NCBI GenBank assembly: GCA_017987895.1
Contig: JAGNSU010000006.1
Location: 27,006-91,005 of the forward strand
DNA from: Flavobacteriales bacterium
GTDB lineage: Bacteria; Bacteroidota; Bacteroidia; Flavobacteriales_F; PHOS-HE28
Reading direction: 5' to 3'
DNA length: 64,000 nucleotides
Shown here: positions 48,501-54,409 of the stretch, one piece after another
How positions within the stretch are numbered: the first letter of the stretch is position 1
How the letters are laid out: every line of letters begins with the position of its first letter
The notes under the pieces: model-generated
What the model was told of the DNA's origin: nothing
The model's database searches: none
The model's input: the letters and a program-made list of their open reading frames with translations, nothing else
Made by a program: the position numbers and the translations under genes

Positions 48501-49581
48501 CACGCTCGGTGAGCGCTTTGTGGAAAGCCGGATCGCGGAAAAAGCTGGTGACGTTGATGAGCAGGTCACCGAAGAGCGTGTCGAGTTCGGAGGGGATGCC
48601 CCGCAAGAGGGCCGAGTATTCCGAGAGCTTGCGGCACTTGCTCAACACCATGCGCCGGATGATGCGGCGGTGGATGGTGCTCTCCTTGTACTCGCTGAAA
48701 TCAACCCCACGCTGCTCCAGGACGTACTGGAGGATGCGCCTCAATTCGTTCTCGTGCTTGGAAGGGATACGCGCCTTGCCACCCGGATACAGCTCTTTGA
48801 TCAGCTGGGCCAGCTCCGATCCGATGTCTTCGGGTGCACGCACCAGATCCACAACCCCGGCTTCCTGCGCGTTCTCGGGCATGCTCTTGTCCTGCGCCGA
48901 TACGTCCTGCGCGATCGTGAGCCCGTCCTCTGCCTTGATCGCGCGCAAGCCTTCGGTGCCGTCCATGCCGCCACCCGACAGCACGATCCCGATGGCGTTG
49001 TTCTGGTACTCGTTGGCCAGCGCGGTGAAGAAGGCATCAATGGGCCGGTGCGCCTGACCGTTCACGCCGCGCGGCACCTGCAATGTGAAGGTGCCATTGA
49101 TCACCGCCGCGTGCATCCCGGCCGGGCTCACGTAAAGGCGATCGGGTTCCAGCCTAAGACCGTTCTCCACCACGAACACGGGCATCGTCGTCTTCTTGCG
49201 CAACAGACCGGACAGCGTCTTCTCCTGGTCCTTCTCCTGGTGCGTTACGAACACGTAGGCCAGGCCCAGATCGCTGGGCAATTGCGTGAGCAGCCGGGAC
49301 ATCGCATCCAATCCACCGGCCGATGCACCGATCCCCACCACCGGGAACGCGTGCTTGTCCTCCTTCACGATCACACCCGCCCGCTCCAAGGGTTTCTTCA
49401 AGCGTTCCACATCGGCCTTCAGGAACATGTTCACCTTTTCGGGCCCCATGGGGATCGCGGTCAACTTGCCCTGGCGTACCCATGCGCGCACCGTGTTCGG
49501 ATGGCAACGCAGCATGGCGGCCGTCTCCGTGAGGGACAACATCGGCGGGTGGTCCGCCTCGATGATCGATGTGGTGTCCAT
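42526..49581 (-). CDS. Giant HTH-CheB-CheR-PAS/GAF-histidine kinase-receiver hybrid
   Basis: 2351 residues. An excisionase/MerR-type HTH (about 14-65, ETAAMLRCHPNTVRAWVRQG) opens the protein. CheB methylesterase follows (78-265) with catalytic Ser87 (GASAGG), His114 and Asp207 (GGGMDGTEG), then a CheR-like methyltransferase (270-545) with PACAGGEE at the SAM site, a PAS-like domain (590-690) and a long coiled coil (712-800). Next come eight PAS domains (797-1968) with a GAF (926-1093) after the first. HisKA has His1992 (LAHELRNPL), then a HATPase, and a receiver has Asp2279. The last three PAS (1600-1968) are close repeats. It has no membrane segment, so it is a cytosolic multi-input kinase that may also bind DNA. 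The MEDS gene precedes it by 132 bases. Confidence 0.95.
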   Translation of the reverse strand: MDTTSIIEADHPPMLSLTETAAMLRCHPNTVRAWVRQGKLTAIPMGPEKVNMFLKADVERLKKPLERAGVIVKEDKHAFPVVGIGASAGGLDAMSRLLTQLPSDLGLAYVFVTHQEKDQEKTLSGLLRKKTTMPVFVVENGLRLEPDRLYVSPAGMHAAVINGTFTLQVPRGVNGQAHRPIDAFFTALANEYQNNAIGIVLSGGGMDGTEGLRAIKAEDGLTIAQDVSAQDKSMPENAQEAGVVDLVRAPEDIGSELAQLIKELYPGGKARIPSKHENELRRILQYVLEQRGVDFSEYKESTIHRRIIRRMVLSKCRKLSEYSALLRGIPSELDTLFGDLLINVTSFFRDPAFHKALTERVFPELFKDRPATDALRIWVPACAGGEEVVSIAITLLEFLGEQAMNTPVQIFATDLNERTIEKARLGIYKKSALQDMAPDRVTKFFMHVDGHYQVIKPIRDMCVFAKHDLLKDPPFSRVDLISCQNVLIYLEGTAQERILRSFHYGLKPTGFLVLGKSETPANAGDIFIQPDRDHKVYRKKRRGSNRLDFDLRYKPAPATPSSNGARPSTPRLVGPRGDMDREMEQLLLHRYVPASVLVNKDLEIVRFLGSTAPFLGPSTGRASLSLLKMVRDDLAFELRALLHKARKENIPVRKSGIPIRLNSVLQDVSIEVLPLGGTRDPHYLVLFKEEGVPLSDPGPTAKGTHGKRAMDARDKRIAQLEQELRDAREQVRLVSEESEITTQELQASNEEVVSSNEELQSINEELETSKEELQSINEEFATINEELQQRNDSLRESQERLELATRTGKVGIWDWDVPGDRITWSDSLYAIHGVKPEKFDSSVKGFAQLVHPEDRERVSTAIDRALNEGTRYEVEFRAVRPDGRVVWLFTNASVLRVDGRPVRMLGATLDITERKVAELALKHRTRALELMNAMGDTLIAELDTEKIVQAVTDTAREVSGAQFGAFFYNVANAEGKSYMLYTLSGLPREAFAEFPMPRATELFGPTFRGEGTLRIDDVRKDPRYGHMAPHLGMPKGHPPVCSYLAVPVTSRDGKVLGGLFFGHPEPARFTRESEEMVTTLAAQAALAIDNADLHAAVQRELEQQRVSAAALALSEERFKAVFQHSPIGIVLADADGHMVDVNPAYAAMVGIPSAAMIGKTSVELGLIKDTKARKKILDGLHSTGHTRDVEIEMVRPDGSKLLVRSNAEVVILGTERFIVSMVEDITERQQADIERRQLAGMLERSLNEIYIFALEDLRFEYVNHGALSNLGYTLEQMRDMTPVDIKPEFSFRQFNALVKPLLSGDKDKLLFHTIHRRADGTDYPVEVHLQLVENGAKRSFMAMILDITERKLDEERLRVVTGTGKLGVWDWDIIADTITWTDPVYQIHGVEKGSFEPTMKGYAALIHPDDRERISTAIKAALEKDAPYEVEFRTMNAEGVVNWVYTSAVVLREGGRPVRMMGGTMNINQRKEAEEAARRLAAIVESSEDAIISKDLNGILTSWNKGAERMFGYTAKEIIGKPNTLLFPPDRQEEERTLFDRLKRGERIEHYESVRLHKDGSAVQVALTLSPLKNEHGEIVGASKTIRDITEEKRAREIIRSSEERFHLLADNVVQLIWMAEADGSTMWFNKRWFEFTGMTGEQIRMDAKSLHHPDHFERVTESLKARAAKGEQWEEQFPLKSKEGKYHWFLATAMPVRDPDGTVVRWFGTLTDITSTREADERLRRSEERFRLLADNIGQLAWIAEPDGDINWYNKRWFEYSGTTLEEMRGWGWQKIHHPDHVDRVAEKFKDHILREKDWEDTFPIRGADGKYRWFLSRAFPVRDADGKVLRWFGTNTDVTDERNAREELERTEGRRRMLADNMSQMAYVADADGRITWVNRRWTEYTGMGVEEMNDGGWGKAVDPAHFDDMVASYSIAQQKGEPWEHVFRLRSTTGEYRWFLSRSVPIMDDAGNVQRWFGTNTDITEQKLAEEALEESARHKDHFLATLAHELRNPLAPLKNGLQLMELAPDDPQMLETTRAMMVRQLDHMVRLVDDLMDLSRISRGKIDLVKEDVRLAEVIGSAMETSKPLIDQHEHELHVELSSTDLVVHGDRDRLNQVVSNLLNNAAKYTPQGGRIDLRMHKENDHAVILVRDNGIGIEPAAIGRVFDMFAQVDTSGKSRTNGGLGIGLNVVQRLVRMHHGEVEGRSEGLGKGSEFIVRLPLLATVEMPTHAKAAKGDPVAVSSRRVLVVDDNEDIALSMSMILKKMGHAVAVANDGEHAVAMAGTFRPDVILMDIGMPRMNGYEACAAIRATEHGKRIHIIAVSGWGQEEDRRKSQDAGFDRHVVKPMERTTLERVIAEAKPHVGA

Positions 49582-49713
49582 GTCAGTTCCGGATGGGCCG
49601 GATCAGCGGAAGCGAATTAAACTGACGGGGGAGCAAAAGCCAATGTGGAAACATTTCCACAGATCCGGAGAAGATCTTTCCCGCTGCCGCCGAACGCTCC
49701 CTCATGATGCTCA

Positions 49714-50295
49714 CTAGGCCGCGTTCACATGCGAATGAGCATTGCAGATGCGGGCGAAACTGTTGGCATGCTCATCCGAATCGAAAGCGCTCTTGGGGTA
49801 GCCACAAAGCAGCGCGAAGGGCCGCATGCGTCCGAGCTTGTTCCATAGTTCCTCCAGCAAGTGCGTTCCCACTTCATTGCCCTTCTGCCATAGAAGCACG
49901 ACCATTTCCCCGTAGATGTGCAAGTAGGGATACGTCTCGGCGGTCTTCTGCAAGAGGCCCTGTACGATCACGTTGAACCGCTTGTGGTCCGGCAGTCCGT
50001 CGAGCATGATGCGGGAGAGCAGTTCCTCAGCGTCCAGCGGAACGAATTGTCCGTTGGCTTCCGCTGCTTCCAGGTCCAGGCCGAAGATGGAAGCGCGCTC
50101 GCGCACCCCGGCCAAATGCGCTGGTGTGGCGACCACGATGCCTGCGTGCCCGGGCCTCAGCGCGGGATGCAGGAAGCGGCAGATGCCGTCCACGAGTTCC
50201 GGTCCATTCTCATGGAAATGCACATAGTGCCAGCGCTTCTGGGCCACATTGCGCTCGAAGAAGGAGAGGTGGGAGGGTTCGAGTTGGAGGTCCAT
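49714..50295 (-). CDS. MEDS (DcmR-type) sensor-domain protein
   Basis: 193 residues starting MDLQLEPSHLSFFERNVAQK. HYVHFHENGPELVDGICRFL, ALRPGHAGIVVATPAHLAGV and FVPLDAEELLSRIMLDGLPD match the MEDS domain (methanogen/methylotroph DcmR sensory domain), a RecA-like fold related to KaiC. IYGEMVVLLWQKGNEVGTHL and ARICNAHSHV complete the domain. No Walker A motif remains, so it probably senses or scaffolds rather than hydrolysing ATP. MEDS domains usually sit beside or inside two-component proteins, and here the next gene on the strand is the giant CheB/CheR kinase. A functional pair is likely but inferred. Confidence 0.85.
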   Translation of the reverse strand: MDLQLEPSHLSFFERNVAQKRWHYVHFHENGPELVDGICRFLHPALRPGHAGIVVATPAHLAGVRERASIFGLDLEAAEANGQFVPLDAEELLSRIMLDGLPDHKRFNVIVQGLLQKTAETYPYLHIYGEMVVLLWQKGNEVGTHLLEELWNKLGRMRPFALLCGYPKSAFDSDEHANSFARICNAHSHVNAA

Positions 50296-50554
50296 GGATG
50301 TGGGGTGTATGTCGTGCCGGATAGATCAGGTGCGGTGGCACATCCAATTTCATTCCAGCGGAAGGCGCATCTGTGGAACACGGTTCCCTTGATCGCGGTA
50401 GGGCATTCACAGAGAACGGAGCATGGATATCACGAGGAAAAGGCCCGCGCGGAGAGGAGGGTGCCCATTGGCACGAAGGATCGGGCACTACGCACCACGG
50501 TGCCGATATTCAATTGGTATGGCACGGTGCGTGTCGCCACGTCGCTAAACAGAA

Positions 50555-50776
50555 ATGACCATGGACAACATGAAGGACAAGATCAAAGGCAACTGGAACC
50601 AGTTGAAAGGAAAGCTGAAGCAGGAATTCGCCGACCTGACGGACAACGACCTGCTTTACGTGGAAGGGAAGGAGGATGAACTCCACGGGCGATTGCAGGA
50701 GCGCCTGGGCAAGACGAAGGACGAGATCGATGCGCTCATCGATCGTCACACCACCAAGGATCCCGTCCGGCACTGA
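50555..50776 (+). CDS. CsbD family stress protein
   Basis: 73 residues starting [20 protein letters not shown]. It shows the CsbD pattern ([53 protein letters not shown]), a highly charged, Cys-free, heat-stable small protein. CsbD is a sigma-B-type stress protein in other bacteria. The alternative start at 50561 drops the first two residues. A strong terminator follows 11 bases after the stop, so it is transcribed alone. The upstream region 50296-50554 (259 bases) shows no other gene. Confidence 0.93.
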   Translation: MTMDNMKDKIKGNWNQLKGKLKQEFADLTDNDLLYVEGKEDELHGRLQERLGKTKDEIDALIDRHTTKDPVRH

Positions 50777-50787
50777 GCCAGAGCATC

Positions 50788-50822
50788 GATGAACGCACGG
50801 TCCAGAAGGCCGTGCGTTCATC
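50788..50822 (+). terminator. Terminator of the CsbD gene
   Basis: GATGAACGCACGG and CCGTGCGTTCATC form a perfect 13-bp stem with a 9-base loop, 11 bases after the CsbD stop, followed by ATTCGTG. Confidence 0.85.
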
Positions 50823-50909
50823 ATTCGTGAGGATCACGGTCACAGACCACCAGGTGGAACGGAGGCCACCTCTTTGGGATCGGCCCTTTCTTTCTGACCC
50901 GCGCGGCGG

Positions 50910-51077
50910 TCACTCCTTTTCGTCCGGGTCCACGCCAGGATCCTCCTCCGTGGTCGCCGTCAGGTCCTCGTCGATCTCGTCCGAGGCGGGGTTGCCGATC
51001 CGATCCGCATCATCCTCGTCGTGCATGCGCACTATGGGAGCGCCTTTCTTCGTGTCGACTTTCTTGGGAGTTGCCAT
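50910..51077 (-). CDS. Small acidic protein (55 aa)
   Basis: 55 residues starting MATPKKVDTKKGAPIVRMHD and continuing EDDADRIGNPASDEIDEDL to a very acidic end. About 40 percent of residues are Asp, Glu or Lys, with no Cys or Trp, so it is probably disordered. It matches the style of short acidic stress proteins near DUF892/CsbD genes, such as those at 52773-53144 and 54007-54270, but no named family is recognised. The frame and codon usage agree with its neighbours. Confidence 0.65.
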   Translation of the reverse strand: MATPKKVDTKKGAPIVRMHDEDDADRIGNPASDEIDEDLTATTEEDPGVDPDEKE

Positions 51078-51258
51078 TGTGAAGGGTTTTATGGTTGTGG
51101 AGGATCACGGCAAGTGCCGCACCACAATACTGGGCGAACAACCGCGAGCGGGGATCTCTTGGCAGCCCCGACCGATCGCGGCGCGCACAACACGGAGCCC
51201 GTTCAGCGCCGTGGTACGGCAGCGTGGAAAGCACTCCCCGTTGTGTACGGATCACGCT

Positions 51259-51274
51259 GTGGGATCGATCCCAC
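51259..51274. promoter_or_regulatory. Perfect 16-base palindrome
   Basis: GTGGGATCGATCCCAC reads the same on both strands. It lies 18 bases after the stop of the leftward gene at 51292, in the space between two leftward genes, so it may end that transcript or be a protein-binding site for the next one. Confidence 0.35.
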
Positions 51275-51291
51275 GATCGAGGAGCCCTCGG

Positions 51292-51696
51292 TCAGAGCCC
51301 GCGAGGGAACTGCGGCAACAGCGCTGCGGCATCTTTCCCGTTCATGGATCGCGGTGCTGACGGAGACACGGCGATCTCCAGCATACGGTTGAGGTTATGC
51401 ACGGAGCATTGCCCTTGTGCCCGTGCGAAACGCAAGGCATGCTCCTGGTCGGTGAAGAGCCTGCAACTTTCATAGACCACCCTTTCTGTAGCGGGATCGC
51501 GCCAAGCTCCCAGGATCCCATCGTGCGCTAATGCCCGGGCGATGGCGCGCGGCAAATGGCTGGTCGCCAAAGCATCGTCCGCGGCGCGGTACGCCACTAC
51601 AATGCCATACAGCACACGGCATTCACCGCGCAGATCGTAGGCGAAGCGATCATACCTGCGCAACAACGAATCGATCTTCTCCAGAGGCTCCCACAT
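51292..51696 (-). CDS. Hypothetical protein (134 aa)
   Basis: 134 residues from an ATG at 51696 (MWEPLEKIDSLLRRYDRFAY). It shows a Cys-containing strand region (LRGECRVLYGIVVAYRAADD), a helix ALATSHLPRAIARALAHDGI, and CRLFTDQEHALRFARAQGQC near the end. The composition is protein-like and codon use agrees with neighbours. A longer frame starts 36 codons upstream, but that part looks non-coding. No domain is recognised and no signal or membrane segment is seen. It reads leftward away from the MORN-like gene. Confidence 0.6.
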   Translation of the reverse strand: MWEPLEKIDSLLRRYDRFAYDLRGECRVLYGIVVAYRAADDALATSHLPRAIARALAHDGILGAWRDPATERVVYESCRLFTDQEHALRFARAQGQCSVHNLNRMLEIAVSPSAPRSMNGKDAAALLPQFPRGL

Positions 51697-51974
51697 AGAT
51701 GACCAACAGGACAAGAACCGTTCCTGGTCGCTGACCCGTTGTCGATCGGCACCCACCCTCGCATCGCGACCGGACCGTTTTCGATAGCGGGCACAGAACG
51801 GCAAGGAAGAAGGATGGGGATGCCCATGCGCGATAGTGCGGTGTTTGGGACAGGACCGCCCGGCACCCGGTAAAGTGGGATGTGCGGGAAGGGCCTGCCA
51901 TCAAGGGGGATCGCTCCATGGGGGAGGTTGGCTCGGGATCGGCGGTGGCCGGTCGTGTCCAAACACACGACCCG

Positions 51975-52472
51975 ATGAACCCCACGCATACTCTTCTCTC
52001 CGGAGCCGTTCTCCTTTTCGCCATGAGCGTGATGTCGACTTCGCTCCGAGCCCAAGGGCTGGCGCAGGTGGTTCCCGTAGCGAGCGGTGCAATGGGGCAT
52101 GCGCCCTCGAAGCCGGACCTGGTAGGTTCCGATATGCAAACCGTCGCGCTACGTAAAGCGAAGGATCCCATGGTGCGGACCACGGTTCGTGGTGCGGATG
52201 GTAGCTATGGGGTACGCGTGAACGATGCCAACGGTCAACTACGCATGGAGGGCAGCTATTCGGATGTCGCGCTGAACGACCGGCATGGCGCCTTTTCGTT
52301 CTATCATGCGAACGGCCGGCTGGAGTCAGCGGGAATGTTCGCGCACGGGTTGAAATCCGGGTTGTGGCATTGCGCGACGGTGAGCGGGCACGCACGTGTG
52401 GACCGCTGGTACGCCGGGCTCCCCTGGGATGATCTTCAGGTCTATCTGGGTCTTGCCACGCGGGCCCATTGA
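51975..52472 (+). CDS. Secreted protein with MORN/YwqK-like repeats
   Basis: 165 residues. Signal peptide MNPTHTLLSGAVLLFAMSVM with cleavage near SLRAQ. A polar stretch precedes MORN-type repeats: VNDANGQLRMEGSYSDVALN, FYHANGRLESAGMFAHGLKS and GLWHCATVSG. MORN/YwqK-like repeats are common in Bacteroidota exported proteins and often occur in toxin-immunity or surface proteins; here they number about three, fewer than usual. Function unknown. The start opens the signal peptide; the in-frame extension upstream is non-coding. Confidence 0.75.
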   Translation: MNPTHTLLSGAVLLFAMSVMSTSLRAQGLAQVVPVASGAMGHAPSKPDLVGSDMQTVALRKAKDPMVRTTVRGADGSYGVRVNDANGQLRMEGSYSDVALNDRHGAFSFYHANGRLESAGMFAHGLKSGLWHCATVSGHARVDRWYAGLPWDDLQVYLGLATRAH

Positions 52473-52717
52473 AGCGAAAGGATCCCGTGGGAGCAAAGCG
52501 CTGATCACGGGATCATGAGAGCGATCGCTGTACCGCGAAGTACCACGAACGGGTGATCCGCGCGCAGTGCTAAGGCCCGCCCATTTCGATCAACCTTCTA
52601 CCGGAAGCCGGAGCCGGATAAAGGCTTCATCCAAGTCACGCCTTAAGCCAGAGGTGGGACGCGTAGTGAACGCCCTCTCGCGGATAGAACCTGTCGCCAA
52701 GGCCTTGTGGGAATACC

Positions 52718-52746
52718 GAAGGCCCCCTCGGTAAGAGAGGGCCTTC
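52718..52746 (-). terminator. Terminator of the acidic-protein gene
   Basis: GAAGGCC and GGCCTTC pair with further C-G pairs inside, forming an imperfect hairpin about 26 bases after the stop of the leftward gene at 52773. Confidence 0.55.
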
Positions 52747-52772
52747 GCTCAGTGGTGTGAAAAGGACGGCGC

Positions 52773-53144
52773 TCAGGCTTTGGAGCCTTCTTGTTCGTCC
52801 TCTATTTCTGCTGCGTCATCGGCGAGGTCGCTGTCATCCAGGTCCTCCTCATCGCACGCGGGCTTCGTAGAACCATCGGGCGCATCCGAATTGGGCATAT
52901 CGCGGCTGGTTCCATCACCGCCAGTTCCGCCGGTAGTGATATCGCGTCCGGGGTTATGTACGAACGAAGCGTTTCCACGGTCCAAGCGGGTCCCCATTTG
53001 AGGACCTGCGGTGTCCCTTTGCGCCCCTTCTTTACCAGGCTGCCTGTCGGCATTGCCGGCATCGCCCGTTTCGTTGGTGCGCCGGTCGGTAGGGTTGGTT
53101 CCCGTGGTGTCCTTGCCAGCGGGGGGCATGTTCTTCTGTGCCAT
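52773..53144 (-). CDS. Hydrophilic acidic low-complexity protein (123 aa)
   Basis: 123 residues starting MAQKNMPPAGKDTTGTNPTD. The first 80 residues are Gly/Thr/Asp/Asn-rich (GDAGNADRQPGKEGAQRDTA, GGTGGDGTSRDMPNSDAPDG) and the end is a dense acidic run (CDEEDLDDSDLADDAAEIED). It has one Cys and no predicted fold. The start lies four bases after the stop of the upstream Lys-rich gene, so the two form an operon. Similar hydrophilins are stress-induced in many bacteria; this is an analogy, not homology. The ATG at 53144 is chosen because the preceding in-frame residues do not fit. Confidence 0.62.
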   Translation of the reverse strand: MAQKNMPPAGKDTTGTNPTDRRTNETGDAGNADRQPGKEGAQRDTAGPQMGTRLDRGNASFVHNPGRDITTGGTGGDGTSRDMPNSDAPDGSTKPACDEEDLDDSDLADDAAEIEDEQEGSKA

Positions 53145-53148
53145 GGTG

Positions 53149-53346
53149 CTATTTGTTCCTGGAGTTCCGGTCGTTCTTATCACCGCCGCCCTTGCCCGCC
53201 GCGCTGGTGGAAGAGGCCTCACCTTTCTGCTGCTCCTGCTGCTCCGTGCCCTTTTTGCCGCTGGTGGTTTTGTCGGTCGGGCCGCCAGCTTTGGAGGTGG
53301 AGCTGGTGTTGCTCGCTCCTTTCTTGTTGTCGTTCGTCGTGCTCAT
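53149..53346 (-). CDS. Hydrophilic Ser/Thr/Lys-rich small protein (65 aa)
   Basis: 65 residues starting MSTTNDNKKGASNTSSTSKA, with repeats of GGPTDKTTSGKKGTEQQEQQ and a Lys/Asn ending DKNDRNSRNK. No hydrophobic core; probably disordered. Its stop lies four bases before the start of the acidic protein gene, and the two differ in charge (this one basic, the other acidic), so they could interact or be paired parts of one stress response. No family is recognised. Confidence 0.58.
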   Translation of the reverse strand: MSTTNDNKKGASNTSSTSKAGGPTDKTTSGKKGTEQQEQQKGEASSTSAAGKGGGDKNDRNSRNK

Positions 53347-53622
53347 GGTAGTAGGGGTTAGGGGTTTTGATGGGAGAGCGACAATCAGTGGACCAATACG
53401 CACGCGCCCCGAACGGACCCCGTGCTTTTGGCCGCATCGGTGGACCGAACGGGGGTAGTGCGCACAGGGCGGAAGCATCCCTGTTGCTGGTACAAGGATC
53501 GGCCGCGGGAACGCGGCTCCACGTTCGTGGACGGATCTTCCCAGCGCACCTGCCGTGCGGCGATCGGTGCACATGTTCCCCATGCTTCGCGGATCTGGCC
53601 CGATGCGTGCAATACCCGCCAC

Positions 53623-53913
53623 ATGATCACCACCAACCTTCCGGAACTCGTCCATCTGCTCGATCAACTGGGCAACGTAAGTGTGCATGACAGCATGGAC
53701 AACATCGAACTGCGGATAGAGAAGCCCGTGGATGTGCATGAGGTGGACGATCTGGTGTGCGATGCTCTCTTCATCGACCCCATCGGGCGCACGGAGGATC
53801 AGCACGGGTGGACGATCCGCTTGTGGAAACGCGACGATCTGCGCGGGCCCTCGGATATGCGCGTGCTACGCCGAGGGCTTACGAACCTCTATGAGCTGCA
53901 GCACGCCGCTTGA
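53623..53913 (+). CDS. Hypothetical protein (96 aa)
   Basis: 96 residues from an ATG at 53623 (MITTNLPELVHLLDQLGNVS). The middle (ELRIEKPVDVHEVDDLVCDA, IDPIGRTEDQHGWTIRLWKR) looks like a small alpha/beta domain, and the end (DMRVLRRGLTNLYELQHAA) is helical. It has one Cys and no signal or membrane segment. Codon usage agrees with neighbours. Upstream in-frame sequence is non-coding in appearance. No family is recognised. Confidence 0.58.
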   Translation: MITTNLPELVHLLDQLGNVSVHDSMDNIELRIEKPVDVHEVDDLVCDALFIDPIGRTEDQHGWTIRLWKRDDLRGPSDMRVLRRGLTNLYELQHAA

Positions 53914-54006
53914 CGTTCCCAGGCCGATCGGCCCAGTTCCGTAGCACAGGCTCTAAGTGCTCGATCTTGGACCACGGTTTGTCGCTGATCCGGGAAACAA
54001 CGACAC

Positions 54007-54270
54007 ATGGCAACGCAAGAGGACAAGGAGCGGAAACTTCCGCCAGCGGCTCCCGCATCAACAGGGAATACCGCCAAGGAGACCGACACCAAGCCCGATG
54101 AGGGGAAGGATCCGGACCTCTACGATCCAGTAGGCATGGCCGGCAAGAAGGCCGGTATCGTGCAGGAGCTGGAGCAGGAAGGAGCGGACGCAAGCAAGGG
54201 AACCCCCGCCGGATCCAATGCGACCGGTGGCGCACCAGCGCCCGAAGGGCCGAAGCAAGAAGGGGCCTGA
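54007..54270 (+). CDS. Hydrophilic small protein (87 aa)
   Basis: 87 residues starting MATQEDKERKLPPAAPASTG, then TAKETDTKPDEGKDPDLYDP and a Gly/Ala/Pro/Glu ending. No Cys or Trp, very polar and probably disordered. It shares the low-complexity charged style of the other small proteins in 50.9-54.3 kb and may belong to the same stress-induced group. The ATG at 54007 is clear. It converges on the hybrid histidine kinase gene. No family is recognised. Confidence 0.6.
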   Translation: MATQEDKERKLPPAAPASTGNTAKETDTKPDEGKDPDLYDPVGMAGKKAGIVQELEQEGADASKGTPAGSNATGGAPAPEGPKQEGA

Positions 54271-54409
54271 GGTGGTACTCTAGCTGAATTGAACGGAGGG
54301 GCTCGACGTTGTCTCGACGGACATAGGTCAAGTTCACGGCGTGTTCGTTGGTGTGGATACGTTCGATCGGACCGGACAACGCCGTGTTCCGGGTCAACGA
54401 CCGACCGGC

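Noticed and set aside
47980..49620. 546-codon plus-strand frame over the CheB/CheR region
   Set aside because: Antisense shadow of the giant kinase gene; composition unlike protein.
38253..53933. GGCCGATCGGCC palindromes at 38253-38266 and 53922-53933 as regulatory sites
   Set aside because: CGATCG is very frequent in this DNA, so a 12-14 base palindrome of this kind can occur by chance. No other shared feature was seen.
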